Source: Archangium violaceum
GTDB taxonomy: Bacteria; Myxococcota; Myxococcia; Myxococcales; Myxococcaceae
DNA length: 64,000 bases
Assembly: GCF_016859125.1 (NCBI RefSeq)
Contig: NZ_CP069338.1
Coordinates: 5,085,501 to 5,149,500, forward strand
Direction of reading: 5' to 3'
Shown: in pieces, positions 25,289 through 34,266 of the stretch
Position numbering within the stretch: the stretch's first letter is position 1
Layout: every line of letters begins with the position of its first letter
The notes under the pieces: generated by a model
What the model saw: only the letters and a program-made list of their open reading frames with translations
Databases searched by the model: none
Told to the model about the DNA's origin: nothing
Position numbers and translations under genes: made by a program

Positions 25289-25654
25289 ATGGATGACCTC
25301 GAAGACGTGAAGCGCAAGCTGGGAGCCGCGCTCCTGGCGGCCCGGGAGCGTTCAGGACTCACCCAGGCGGATGTGTCCTCCATGGTGGGGCTGGTACCCG
25401 CGGTCTACGGCCGCATCGAGCGCGGGCAGATGCTGCCCAGCGTGCCCACGCTGTACAAACTCTGCCTGTCGTTGCACATCTCCGCGGATGTGCTCCTGGG
25501 GTTCGGCGCCGAGCAGCTCCTGGTTGAGTCCCCTTCCTCGGCGTCGGTCTCGCCTCCGGAGCTGCTTCGCCTCACGAAGCTCCTGCGCGAGCTTCCACCC
25601 GACTCGCTCCGGACGCTGGGGGCGCTCGCCTCCGCCATCGCCCAGCGCGGGTGA
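25289..25654 (+). CDS. XRE-type helix-turn-helix protein
   Basis: A 121-residue protein with an N-terminal HTH_3 domain (LGAALLAARERSGLTQADVSSMVGLVPAVYGRIERGQMLPSV) and a short helical tail (PPELLRLTKLLRELPPDSLRTLGALASAIAQ). This layout is common for small transcription factors in myxobacteria. It is divergent from the cyclic-nucleotide-binding gene, which it may regulate, and convergent with the SRPBCC gene. Confidence 0.85.
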   Translation: MDDLEDVKRKLGAALLAARERSGLTQADVSSMVGLVPAVYGRIERGQMLPSVPTLYKLCLSLHISADVLLGFGAEQLLVESPSSASVSPPELLRLTKLLRELPPDSLRTLGALASAIAQRG

Positions 25655-25666
25655 GCCCGCGGACGC

Positions 25667-26083
25667 CTACGCCCGGCGCCTGATGGCGAGGTAGCGCGCC
25701 AGCGGGCTCCAGTAGGTCGTGCGCCAGCCCTCGTCCATCCACTCATAGGCGTCCGACGGCACTCCCAGTTGCGTGAAGGTGAGGCGCGTGCCCCTGCCCA
25801 TGGGCATCAGGTCGAAGGTGGCGATGGAGTAGTGGTGCTCGGACCAGTCCCGGTGTCTCCACGCCTGCACGATGCGGCGCCCGGGCACGAGCACCAGCGT
25901 GTAGCCGATGTTGCGCCCACTCCCCGTGGTGAAGGCGCCGCCCTCGCGCGCGTCGATCTCCGCATCGAAGCCGGTGAAGGCCGCGTGCTGCTGGGCATCC
26001 ATCAACGCGGTGTAGACGGCGTCCGGCGGAGCCGCCAGCTCCACCGTCTGCTGCACGTTGCGGACCTCGAGAGGCTGGCTCAT
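25667..26083 (-). CDS. SRPBCC (AHSA1-like) protein
   Basis: A 138-residue START-like domain protein. It has the pattern of the activator-of-Hsp90-homologue group: QTVELAAPPDAVYTALMDAQQHAAFTGFDAEIDAREGGAFTTGSG, then IVQAWRHRDWSEHHYSIATFDL and the closing helix YEWMDEGWRTTYWSPLARYL. Members bind hydrophobic ligands or chaperone clients; no specific partner is indicated. It lies 12 bases from the convergent XRE gene. Confidence 0.85.
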   Translation of the reverse strand: MSQPLEVRNVQQTVELAAPPDAVYTALMDAQQHAAFTGFDAEIDAREGGAFTTGSGRNIGYTLVLVPGRRIVQAWRHRDWSEHHYSIATFDLMPMGRGTRLTFTQLGVPSDAYEWMDEGWRTTYWSPLARYLAIRRRA

Positions 26084-26141
26084 GGTTTTCCGCTTAAGAG
26101 CCTATTTCGGGGAGGATGCCAAGTGCTCTCCGGCGGTCCGT

Positions 26142-27164
26142 TCAGTGGGGCAACTGGGAGGTGGGCGTTGGTGTGACGAGCGCCTCGACGGCGCACTGGA
26201 GCCCCTGCACCACCCTGGCCATGCGCGCGTAGTCGAGCGTGTCCCAGGTGTCCTGGGGCGTGTGGTAGTGCGGGTTGCGGAAGAGGGCGGTGTCGGTGAC
26301 CATGACGGCCGGGTAGCCCTCGTCCCAGAAGCTCGCGTGGTCGGAGAAGTCCACGCCCTCGAGTCCACGCGGGGCGGCGAGGGACTCGGAGGGTAGGTCG
26401 TTCTTCGCGGCGCGCAGGGCCCGGTGCACGGTGTCTATCAAGGCCTTGTCGTCCCCCTGGCCCACCACGGCGATGAAGTTGCCCTCGGAGGGGTAGCGCA
26501 GCCTCAGCGCGGCCACCGGGTAGCGCTGGCTGTCGGGCGCGTCGGAGAAGTAGCCGATGCTCTCCACCGAAATCATCGCGCGCACCGCCTCGCCCCGCGT
26601 GCGCAGCGCCCGCGCGTGGACCTTGCTGCCCATGGTGCCCCGGCGGAAGTGGGGCGGTTCCTCCAGGGTGAAGCCCACGAGGTCCACCCTCATGGGCGGA
26701 GGGTTGCCGCCGAGGAGGGCCGCGAGCTCCAGCAGGCCGGCCACCCCGCTGGCGTTGTCATCCGCGCCAGGGGCCCCCTCCGCCGCGTCGTAGTGCGCGC
26801 CGATGACGAGCCGCTCCCCACCGTCCGGGCCGAAGGTGGCGATGACGTTGCGGTAGCTCTTCCCGCCCGCCGTATAGGGCTCCGGGCGCACGCGTCCGCC
26901 CGCTCGCGCGAGCGCGTCGGCGATGTAGCTCGCGGCGCGCTCGAGGTTCTCCGGGTGCGCGTGGTCGCGCGGTTGGAACGTCTCGCTCAGGGTCCGCACG
27001 TGGGCCTTCAGCCGCTCGGGGTCCACGCGGCCGGGAGTGCAGCGCGTGGCCACGGGCTCGGGGGCGGAGCGTCCCAGCCATACGGCCGACGCGCCGACCA
27101 CGGCGAGCCCCGCGAGCGCGCCGAGCACGAGGTTGCGTCTTCGGTGGGGGCGAGGGTTGTCCAT
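26142..27164 (-). CDS. exported M28-family zinc aminopeptidase
   Basis: A 340-residue protein with a basic start and one hydrophobic segment (NLVLGALAGLAVVGASAVWL), so secreted or membrane-anchored. M28 metal ligands are seen in order: His/Asp in VIGAHYDAAEG, Asp in GADDNASGV, the Glu pair in LEEPPHF, Glu in ISVESIGYF, and His in HYHTPQDTWDTL. The family removes N-terminal amino acids or cyclises Gln. The start at 27164 is chosen since upstream frame residues look non-coding. It is divergent from peptide deformylase by about 60 bases. Confidence 0.85.
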   Translation of the reverse strand: MDNPRPHRRRNLVLGALAGLAVVGASAVWLGRSAPEPVATRCTPGRVDPERLKAHVRTLSETFQPRDHAHPENLERAASYIADALARAGGRVRPEPYTAGGKSYRNVIATFGPDGGERLVIGAHYDAAEGAPGADDNASGVAGLLELAALLGGNPPPMRVDLVGFTLEEPPHFRRGTMGSKVHARALRTRGEAVRAMISVESIGYFSDAPDSQRYPVAALRLRYPSEGNFIAVVGQGDDKALIDTVHRALRAAKNDLPSESLAAPRGLEGVDFSDHASFWDEGYPAVMVTDTALFRNPHYHTPQDTWDTLDYARMARVVQGLQCAVEALVTPTPTSQLPH

Positions 27165-27225
27165 GGGGTGACGAAGCCATGAATGGCGGGTGTCCGCCAG
27201 TCCCGGCACGCTATCCTCGCGGGTC

Positions 27226-27828
27226 ATGATGCTGAAGATCGTCCAGGCGGGAGAGCCGGTGCTGCGCCGGCGTGCGAGAGATCTCACCCCCGAGGAGATG
27301 ACGAGCCCCGGGGTGCGACAGCTCATCGCCCTCATGCGCGACACCATGCGGGACGCGCCCGGCGTGGGGCTGGCCGCGCCGCAGGTGGGCGTGGACGTGC
27401 GACTCGCGGTCATCGAGGACCGGGCGGAATACCAGGCGGGTGTTCCGGCGGAGGAGCTGGCCGCGCGAGAGCGCAAGCCCGTGGACTTCCATGTCCTCAT
27501 CAATCCGCGCCTCGTGGTGGAGGACCCCACCGAGGTGGAGTTCTACGAGGGGTGCCTGAGCGTCAGCGGCTTCTCCGCGCTGGTGCGGCGGGCGCGTGGG
27601 GTGCGCGTGGAGGCCTTCGACGAGAACGGCCAGGCCCTCACCGTCTCCGCGCGGGGCTGGTATGCCCGCATCCTCCAGCATGAAATCGACCATCTGGATG
27701 GCATGCTGTACATCGACCGGATGGAGCCCCGCAGCTTCACCACCCTGGAGAACCATCGCCGCCATTGGGCCATGCGCCAGGTGGCCGAGGTGCGTCAGGC
27801 GCTCGGCCTGCCCGAGCGTCGGGGCTGA
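27226..27828 (+). CDS. def: peptide deformylase
   Basis: A 200-residue enzyme that removes the formyl group from nascent protein N-termini. All three motifs are present: GVGLAAPQVG, EGCLSV (Cys ligand) and QHEIDHLDG (two His ligands and the catalytic Glu). Compared with housekeeping forms it has a ~20-residue insertion around EYQAGVPAEELAARERKPV and no fmt gene beside it, so it may be a second, accessory deformylase. ATG codons at 27226 and 27229 are both possible starts. Confidence 0.92.
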   Translation: MMLKIVQAGEPVLRRRARDLTPEEMTSPGVRQLIALMRDTMRDAPGVGLAAPQVGVDVRLAVIEDRAEYQAGVPAEELAARERKPVDFHVLINPRLVVEDPTEVEFYEGCLSVSGFSALVRRARGVRVEAFDENGQALTVSARGWYARILQHEIDHLDGMLYIDRMEPRSFTTLENHRRHWAMRQVAEVRQALGLPERRG

Positions 27829-27941
27829 GCCCCTCGACCCTGGCCGCTCGCACGCCGAGCCGCCGTCCCGGGTGCCCTCCGCCTCTGGCCGCCCCGCCAT
27901 GCCTACCGTGTTGCGAGGAACCCCTTCCTCACGAGAGAGCC

Positions 27942-28211
27942 ATGGCGGACACACGCAAGACTCCGGATGCACACGAGGGCCCACGCGCCATTTCCGAGGA
28001 GCGATGGGAGAAGAGCGCTCAGGCCGAGCGGCGGCTCGACGAACTGACCCGGGACGGCGTTCCCCCTCGGGACGCGGCGCCCTCTCCTCCCAGCACCTAC
28101 GGTGACGAGAACCTCCCGCCCGAGCTGAAGCAGGCGGTCCATGAGGATGACGAGACCATCGCCGAGCAGAGCCGGGCGGGGATGGAGGACCGGGAGCGGG
28201 AGCGCACGTGA
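27942..28211 (+). CDS. small hydrophilic protein of unknown function
   Basis: An 89-residue, highly charged, Pro-containing protein without hydrophobic core (DTRKTPDAHEGPRAISEERWEKS ... LPPELKQAVHEDDETIAEQSRAGM). It looks intrinsically disordered. GAGAG precedes the ATG. I recognise no family; codon use fits a real gene. Confidence 0.6.
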   Translation: MADTRKTPDAHEGPRAISEERWEKSAQAERRLDELTRDGVPPRDAAPSPPSTYGDENLPPELKQAVHEDDETIAEQSRAGMEDRERERT

Positions 28212-28361
28212 TGATGTGATGACGGAGTCCCTCCCCGGAGGGCATGCACGCCCGTTAACAGGGAGCGCTCCTGGCGCGCACGCGTGTGTCGGGGTTCCGG
28301 GTAAGGTAGAGGGCGAAGCTCCGGTGGGGCGGGCATGGGGCCCTCCCGACGCGAGTCGCGC

Positions 28362-29597
28362 ATGCGTGCCCCTGTCCTCTTGGTTTTGCTGCTCACGGTG
28401 ATGGCCTGTGGCGAGGACGCCCTGGAGGTGCTCCAGGAGGAGGCCTCGGACTGTCCCGCCCTGCCCGAGATGCGGCTCGGCGCGGCTCCCTCCGCGGCCG
28501 TGGTGCTCAACGCGTACTACCTCCAGGAGGATGCCACGCGGGACTTGCGGCGGGGCCGCACCGAATCCCCCTCCGTGGAGGAGACGTTCGCCAAGGCGGC
28601 GGCGCTCGGGGCGTGGGCCGTGCGCACCAATGGCTACAACGACGCGGCCGACAAGCGGGGCGACACCACCATCCAGGTGGCTCCGCTGGTGTACGACGAG
28701 CTGTCCCTGCGGGGGTTGGACCTGGTGCTCACCCGGGCCGCCGCGCATGGGGTGAAGCTCGTCCTTCCGCTGGGCAATTACTGGGATGCCTACGGAGGCG
28801 CGCGGCGGTACGTGGAGTGGGCGGGGCTGCCCGAGCCGGTGCAGGGAGACCCGCGCTTCTTCACCGAGCGCGCCGTCATCGACCATTACAAGGCGCACCT
28901 CGCCCGGCTGCTCTCGCGCGTCAACACCTTCGATGGGCTGCGCTACGGCGAGCACCCGGCGGTGCTGGCCTGGGAGCTGCTCAACGAGCCGCGCGGCAGG
29001 GGCTTGGACCCGGAGGGCGCGGCGATGCGCGCGTGGGTGGACGAGGTCGCCACGGTGGTGAAGACGTATGCGCCCGGGCACCTGGTGGGGACAGGAGAGG
29101 AGGGCTTCGACACCTCCTCCGCCGGCTATGACGCGCTCTTCTGGCGCGACGCGGCCTCCGCCTCCCTCTTCGGGGAGGGCATCAGTTTCCGCCGCAACAC
29201 GGCCTCGCCCGTCATCGACTTCGCCAGCGTGCATTTCTACCCGGAGGCCTATGGCGTGCGACGGGAGGAGACGGCCCGCGCGGGCGCGCACTGGTTCTCC
29301 GAGCACGCCGCCATCGCCCGCGACCTGGGCAAGCCGTTGTTCATCGGCGAGTTCGCCTTGCGCAACCGCGAGGGCTTCACGCTCGACGAGCGGCGCGCCA
29401 TGTACCGCGGTTGGTTCCGCTGTGCGTGGCGCACCGGGGTGGGCGCCAGCGCGCCGTGGATGTTCGCCAACGATGCCCGGCCGGATGAGTGGGACGACTT
29501 CACCTTCTACTTCCGCGACGGCACCGTGCCGGCCGATCCGCGCAATCGTTATGCGGACCTCGTCATCGAGGCCGCGGCCCTCTCCGGCAAACCCTGA
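28362..29597 (+). CDS. GH5-like (mannanase-type) lipoprotein
   Basis: A 411-residue lipoprotein (MRAPVLLVLLLTVMAC) with a glycoside-hydrolase clan A barrel. Markers are AWAVRTNGYND, LPLGNYWDAYGG, the acid/base Glu in WELLNEPRG and the nucleophile in LFIGEFALR. The wording LNEPR/ a long loop after the acid/base is typical of GH5_7 beta-mannanases, but the polysaccharide is not certain. The enzyme is probably tethered to the outer membrane. The start at 28362 is chosen to place the lipobox properly; upstream Met at 28335 would give a long n-region. Confidence 0.8.
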   Translation: MRAPVLLVLLLTVMACGEDALEVLQEEASDCPALPEMRLGAAPSAAVVLNAYYLQEDATRDLRRGRTESPSVEETFAKAAALGAWAVRTNGYNDAADKRGDTTIQVAPLVYDELSLRGLDLVLTRAAAHGVKLVLPLGNYWDAYGGARRYVEWAGLPEPVQGDPRFFTERAVIDHYKAHLARLLSRVNTFDGLRYGEHPAVLAWELLNEPRGRGLDPEGAAMRAWVDEVATVVKTYAPGHLVGTGEEGFDTSSAGYDALFWRDAASASLFGEGISFRRNTASPVIDFASVHFYPEAYGVRREETARAGAHWFSEHAAIARDLGKPLFIGEFALRNREGFTLDERRAMYRGWFRCAWRTGVGASAPWMFANDARPDEWDDFTFYFRDGTVPADPRNRYADLVIEAAALSGKP

Positions 29598-29672
29598 GGC
29601 GCTCCTCGCACGTTCTTCCTCTCGGCTCCCCCTTCGTTGCCATAAATAAAAGGTGCATTGGGGTTGTCAGGA

Positions 29673-29701
29673 TTGACGGAAATGACCAGTTTTTCAATAA
29701 A
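29673..29701 (+). promoter_or_regulatory. sigma-70-type promoter
   Basis: TTGACG (29673-29678), a 17-base spacer and AATAAA (29696-29701) match the -35 and -10 consensus at 5/6 and 4/6, inside the most AT-rich stretch of the window (about 29,640-29,710). The predicted start point near 29708 gives a 20-base leader containing the GGAAGG site of the hydrolase gene. Confidence 0.55.
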
Positions 29702-29728
29702 GTCAGTCTTATGCGGAAGGATAGTGTT

Positions 29729-31135
29729 ATGAGAATTCCAAGCTGGATGGCCGCGTGGGTGTGTATCGGTACGCTGGGGCTTGGGGCGCAGGTTCGCGCA
29801 GAGGATGAGCCGTCGTCGCTGGTGCTCTCGGTGGAGCTCGGGCTGACGTGTGATGAGGACGACGACGACCTCAAGAGAGACGGCGACGACGACGATGATG
29901 ACGACGACGACGAGGGTGAGCCCTGCAACCTGGGAGCCCCCGAGCGCCGGCACATCGTCGACAACGTCTTCGAACACACCTATCGCGTCCGGGTGGGGCG
30001 CGGCGCCTACGACTTCATCACCCTCCACCGCGTGGTGCGTGAGACGGTTCTGGGGACGCCGATGCCCTCGCCGAAGTCGGTGTTCTTCGTGCATGGGGAC
30101 TTGTTGGGCTTCCGGGGCGCCTTCCTGGGCAGCGCCGGGAGCGTGGCGGTACCGCGGCGGCAGTCCATCGCCGTCTTCCTGGCGCGGCAGGGCGTGGACG
30201 TGTGGGGGATAGACCTGCGCTGGGTGCACGTGCCGGCCTCGACGACGAACTTCTCCTTCATGAAGAATTGGAACCTGGGCATGCATGCGCGGGACGTGGG
30301 CACCGGCCTGAAGCTGGCGCGCAGCACGCGTCTGTTCACCGGCAGCGGTGGGGGGCAGATGGTGCTGCTGGGCTGGAGCCGCGGCGCCACGGTTTCCTAC
30401 GCGTATCTGAATGGAGAGACCCAGCTGCCAGCGGTCAGGCGTCAGGTGAGTGGTTTCATCCCCGTGGACATGGCCTATACGTTCGCGCCGGAAGACAGGA
30501 CGGAGCGCCAGATGGCGTGTGCATTTCATGCCGTGCTCGCGCAGCTCCAGGCCGCGGGGGAGTACGAGGCGGGCGGAGTCGGTCTGCTCGTCCAGAGCCT
30601 GGGGCGGCTCGCCATGACCCAACCGGACGCGCCCTCGCCCTACATGTCGGGGTTCACGAACCGGCAGGCCGCGCTGACGTTCGGCGGGGCCACGTTCAGG
30701 TTGCAGGAGCCGGTCATCATTCCGGACTACCACTGGACCGGCGCCATGTTCAGCGAGGTGGCTCCCACCGGCCTGGTGTGGACGAGCGAGCGCCTCTTCG
30801 TCGACAGCATGGTGCAGGCGTTGCCCTATCAGAGCCTGGGTGAGCAGGTGGATACCCTGGCCATGTGGTGCGGCAAGCCGGATGTCCCGTATGACGATCA
30901 CCTGCGCAAGGTGAAGGTGCCGGTGCTGTACGTGGGCGCCGCGGGCGGCATGGGCACCTACGGCCTCCACAGCCTGTCCCTGCTGGGAAGCAAGGATGTC
31001 ACCCCGTACGTGGTGCAGCGCTTCGAGGACGAGGCCGCGCGCGCGGTGGAGTACGGCCACGCGGACCTGTTCCTGGCGGATGACGCGGAGGCGTTGGTGT
31101 GGACGCCCATCCTGGACTGGGTGCTGCGCCACTGA
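29729..31135 (+). CDS. secreted alpha/beta-hydrolase with poly-Asp segment
   Basis: A 468-residue exported protein. After the signal peptide (MAAWVCIGTLGLGAQVRA) there is a run of Asp residues around positions 45-70, with two Asp blocks of four and nine. The hydrolase fold follows: oxyanion strand SVFFVHGDLLGFRG, DVWGIDLRW, and the nucleophile elbow LLGWSRGAT (Ser about 221). The terminal His is in EYGHADLFLADDA, preceded by a strand with VLYVGAAGG. The acidic run may bind calcium or act as a spacer. GGAAGG at 29715-29720 supports ATG 29729. The substrate is unknown; lipase or polyester hydrolase activity is possible. Confidence 0.8.
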   Translation: MRIPSWMAAWVCIGTLGLGAQVRAEDEPSSLVLSVELGLTCDEDDDDLKRDGDDDDDDDDDEGEPCNLGAPERRHIVDNVFEHTYRVRVGRGAYDFITLHRVVRETVLGTPMPSPKSVFFVHGDLLGFRGAFLGSAGSVAVPRRQSIAVFLARQGVDVWGIDLRWVHVPASTTNFSFMKNWNLGMHARDVGTGLKLARSTRLFTGSGGGQMVLLGWSRGATVSYAYLNGETQLPAVRRQVSGFIPVDMAYTFAPEDRTERQMACAFHAVLAQLQAAGEYEAGGVGLLVQSLGRLAMTQPDAPSPYMSGFTNRQAALTFGGATFRLQEPVIIPDYHWTGAMFSEVAPTGLVWTSERLFVDSMVQALPYQSLGEQVDTLAMWCGKPDVPYDDHLRKVKVPVLYVGAAGGMGTYGLHSLSLLGSKDVTPYVVQRFEDEAARAVEYGHADLFLADDAEALVWTPILDWVLRH

Positions 31136-31147
31136 GGCGCGGCGGGC

Positions 31148-32398
31148 TCAGAGGGACGCCGCGGCCCGCCCGAGACCCTCGGCCACGGAGGTGAAGGCGT
31201 CCCGGGTGCGCACGCGCGCTTCGCCGAAGCGCTCGGTGTAGAGCCGGCGCACGGCGGGAATCTGCGACGAGCCGCCGGTGAGGAAGACGGCATCCACCTC
31301 ACCGGCGCCCTCGCAGCGCTTCAGCAGCCCCTCCGTCACCTCGCGCAGCTCGGTGAGGAGCGACTCGGAGGCGGTCTCGAACTCGGCGCGGGTGATGGGC
31401 TCGTGCAGGTGGATGCGGGCCTCCTCGAAGTCGAGCGTGGCCTCCTCACTCGAGGAGAGCTGTACCTTGACGGCCTCGATGGCGCGGAAGAGCCGGTAGC
31501 CGAGGTTGTCCATGACGAGGTCGTACAGGGCCTCGGCCTCCGCGGGCTTGTCGCTGGACTCGAGCATCAGCTCCAGCAGCTCCTGGGTGGACTTCTCGCG
31601 GATGAAGGACATTTCGTGCCAGGAGAGCAGCTTGGACATGACGTGCTGGGGCACGGCCAGCCGCTTGTCGCTGAAGCCCCGCACCTTGTAGGTGGAGCCG
31701 GCGCCGAAGCGGGGCAGCAGTTTGTGGCGCATGATTTCCGCGTCGAAGCGGTCACCGCCGATGCGCACGCCGGTGGAGCCCACCACGTCCGCGCGCCGGT
31801 CCGGGTTGCCGCGGCGCGAGGGCCCCAGCCGCATCAACGTGAGGTCCGTGGTGCCGGCGCCGAAGTCGGCCACCAGGACGAGCTCGTCGCGGGTGAGCTG
31901 GGACTCGTAGGAGAGCGCGGCGGCGATGGGCTCGATGAGGAACTGGATGTGGGTGAAGCCGGCGATCTCCGCGGCGCGGCGCAGGCGCTGCTCGGCGAGC
32001 GCATCCGCCTCGGGGTCCGGGGCGAAGAGGGCGGGGCGGCCGAGCACCACGGACTCGGGGGCCGCGCCCATCTGGGAGGCGGCGGCGTCGCGCACGCGGC
32101 GCAGCAGCAGGGCGACGAGATCCTCGATGAGCCAGGTGCGGCCGCGAATCTGGGTGGCGCGGAAGGAGGCGCTGTGGAGGAAGGACTTCACCGACTGGAT
32201 GAAGCGGCCGGAGTGGTCCTCGAGGTAGCGGGTGATGGCGGGGGCGCCAGTGTACACCTCGCGCTCATCCTCGGGGAAGAAGATGACGGAGCGGTAGAGG
32301 CGCGGGTCGCTGTAGCCGGGGGAGATGGGGAGCACCGTCCCGTCCGGGAGAGCGATGGCCGTATTGCTGGTTCCAAAGTCGAGTCCGCAAGCGCTCAT
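31148..32398 (-). CDS. Hsp70-family (YegD-like) ATPase
   Basis: A 416-residue protein containing the actin-like ATPase of Hsp70 without the substrate-binding domain. Phosphate-1 reads CGLDFGTSNTAIA, phosphate-2 LVADFGAGTTDLTL, and the adenosine motif VFLTGGSSQIPAVRRLY. The region after EPIAAALSYE is conserved. The length and GTSNTAIA wording match E. coli YegD-type proteins, whose clients are unknown. It stands alone, with a kinase-family remnant immediately upstream on the same strand. Confidence 0.85.
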   Translation of the reverse strand: MSACGLDFGTSNTAIALPDGTVLPISPGYSDPRLYRSVIFFPEDEREVYTGAPAITRYLEDHSGRFIQSVKSFLHSASFRATQIRGRTWLIEDLVALLLRRVRDAAASQMGAAPESVVLGRPALFAPDPEADALAEQRLRRAAEIAGFTHIQFLIEPIAAALSYESQLTRDELVLVADFGAGTTDLTLMRLGPSRRGNPDRRADVVGSTGVRIGGDRFDAEIMRHKLLPRFGAGSTYKVRGFSDKRLAVPQHVMSKLLSWHEMSFIREKSTQELLELMLESSDKPAEAEALYDLVMDNLGYRLFRAIEAVKVQLSSSEEATLDFEEARIHLHEPITRAEFETASESLLTELREVTEGLLKRCEGAGEVDAVFLTGGSSQIPAVRRLYTERFGEARVRTRDAFTSVAEGLGRAAASL

Positions 32399-32458
32399 GG
32401 GGGGCGCACCTCTACGCGCAAACGGCGTCCATGGGTAGTGCCGAGTAGGGGATACGTT

Positions 32459-32976
32459 TCATGGCCTGCCCGGTCCCTTGGTGGTGAGCGGAATCTCCAA
32501 CGTTGCCGTGGCACCCAGGTACGGCCCCGCGCTCTCCAGCGACAGGTGGCCTCCCAGCATCTTCGCCGCCAGTGCGCTCGAGTGCAGCCCGAAGCCATGG
32601 CCCTCCTTGCGCGTGGTGAAGCCGTGCGCGAAGAGCCTCGCGCGGAGCTCGGGCTCGAAGCCGATGGTCTCCAGGCTGTAGCGCACCTTCCCGCGGGAGG
32701 TGGAGAAGTTGTGGCGCTCGACGACCTCGAGGGCGAGCTCCCCGAAGGCCTGGCCCTCACGGTACTTCTTGAACCGCTCCCCCAGCACCATGCCGTACCA
32801 GCCATGGCCATGCGCGGAGGCCTCGGTGTTTCCATGAAGCAGGGACAGGGTGACCATCCGGCACAGGTGGAGGATGAGCAGGTTCTGGCTGGTGAAGTAC
32901 GCGGGCGTGAACAGGGCCGTCAGAACGCTCATCACCGTCTTCGTGTGCGGGTCGGTCTGGTCTGCTCGGGAGACAT
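32459..32976 (-). pseudogene. remnant of a giant kinase/histidine-kinase gene
   Basis: The open stretch 32935-32459 (158 codons) fuses two distant pieces of a protein like the intact kinase at 34267-39567. Its first ~80 residues match the region after AAA (DPHTKTVMSVLTALFTPAYF versus DPDTEAVMSVLGALFVPALL; HGWYGMVLGERFKKY). The rest matches the extreme C-terminus of the ATPase domain (RLFAHGFTTRKEGHGFGLHSS versus RLFSQGFTTRENGHGLGLHSS). The junction at about GKVRYSLET/IGFEPEL removes some 700 residues in frame. Upstream, 32976-32959 encodes MSPEQT, a kinase-domain motif, in another frame. It is therefore a deletion derivative, probably without function, though the short frame could be translated. 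Confidence 0.8.
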
Positions 32977-33078
32977 GATGAGGGATGTACCGACGCGGGG
33001 TGATGGTCGCGCTGTACTTCCGGTGAAGACCCCTCCAGCGCCCGAGGGAGGTGCTCGCTTGCTACGCCGAGGGGCGCG

Positions 33079-33627
33079 CTAACGACGGGTCTTCTCCTCA
33101 TACGCGGCGGATGCCTCCTGGACCATCCGCTCGGCGGCTTCCGGCCCTTCCCAACCGAGGATGCGCACGTCCTTGTCCGCGAAGGCGACGGCGGCGGTGA
33201 AGAAGTGCTCCAGCTCCTCGCGCTCCCGGCGGGACAGATCCTTGAGGGAGCTCAGGTTGTCCGCGCGCGCCGCGATGACGGGTACGACGAGCAACCGATC
33301 ATTGCGCTCCCGGCCGCCGCCGCGCTTCTTCTTTTGATCCACCTTCAGCACGCCGAGCGCGCGGCAGGGGAGCACCACGCCGGGATAGGTGGACTGATCC
33401 CAGTACACCAGCGCGTCGAGCGGGTCTCCATCCGGGGCCAGGGTGCTGGGGACGAAGCCCCAGTCGAAGGGGTAGCGCAACCCGTGCACCAGGGGCTTGG
33501 AGACGGTGAAGGCTCCGAGCGCAGGCTCGTACTTGAGCTTCACCGTGGCGCCCTGGGGCGACTCGACGACGACGTGGAAGGCGCCCCCCTTGCCACGCAG
33601 GGGCAGCCGGGTGAGGTCCGTGTTCAT
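33079..33627 (-). CDS. ppa: inorganic pyrophosphatase-family protein
   Basis: A 182-residue soluble pyrophosphatase of family I type. Recognised phrases are VVVESPQGATVKLKYEPALGAF (substrate Lys/Glu), RYPFDWGFVPSTLAPDGDPLDALV (the DxDPxD metal site) and LGVLKVDQKKK. A basic insertion (KKKRGGGRERND) follows. The gene start overlaps the stop of the upstream membrane-protein gene by four bases, so translation is coupled. It may be the main or an accessory enzyme; it is somewhat divergent from the canonical DGDPxD-GD-xKxxx set. Confidence 0.85.
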   Translation of the reverse strand: MNTDLTRLPLRGKGGAFHVVVESPQGATVKLKYEPALGAFTVSKPLVHGLRYPFDWGFVPSTLAPDGDPLDALVYWDQSTYPGVVLPCRALGVLKVDQKKKRGGGRERNDRLLVVPVIAARADNLSSLKDLSRREREELEHFFTAAVAFADKDVRILGWEGPEAAERMVQEASAAYEEKTRR

Positions 33628-34100
33628 GGTGTCGAGGCCGTCAGGAGGGAACGCCGGGCGGCGCGCGCGGCGCCGAGGCCTCCCAGCGTGTACCAGGCCA
33701 CGGTGAGGAGGGCGGTGCTGCGTCTGGCGCGGCTGGGGCGCGCGCCGAGCCCGAGGTAGGGAGGAAGCACCACGGCTCCGACGCCCGCGAGCACCCCGAG
33801 GAGGGCACCTCGCAGGTAGATGCGGCGCGGGCGACCCATGGCGACCAGCGCGTAGTAGAGGGTGTTGCTCACCAGGTCGCCGATGAGACTCTGCCGGTAC
33901 AGCGCGCGGCCATGGGCCGGGCTCCGGCCGAGCCAACGGGAGAGCTTCTTCAGCGAGCGCATGCCGAGCACGTCCATGCGCGGCGGGTGTTTCAGCACGG
34001 CGCGCGCGCCCTGGTGGACGAGCGTGAGGGAGACGGCGCCCACGAAGCCGGGGCCGAGGGACTGGAAGAATCCGCGGGGCTGGGAAACGAGTTCACTCAT
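33624..34100 (-). CDS. hypothetical membrane protein
   Basis: A 158-residue protein with two or three membrane segments (GFVGAVSLTLVHQGARAVL, YLRGALLGVLAGVGAVVLPPYLGLG, ALLTVAWYTLGGLGAARAA) and basic loops. I recognise no family. It precedes and overlaps the pyrophosphatase gene by four bases, so the two are an operon. Confidence 0.7.
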   Translation of the reverse strand: MSELVSQPRGFFQSLGPGFVGAVSLTLVHQGARAVLKHPPRMDVLGMRSLKKLSRWLGRSPAHGRALYRQSLIGDLVSNTLYYALVAMGRPRRIYLRGALLGVLAGVGAVVLPPYLGLGARPSRARRSTALLTVAWYTLGGLGAARAARRSLLTASTP

Positions 34101-34266
34101 GGTGCCCTCAAGCTAGGCACCGGGAGCGCCGTATTCCGGGTTTGGGATGGATGCTCGTCTGGTGGGGGCGCGAGGAGGCTGTATTCACCCCTGGGTTTGT
34201 GGCGAATATACCCGCCCCCCTCTCCCCCGAACTTCCCCCCAGGGACCCGCGTTGTTCCATCACAGC

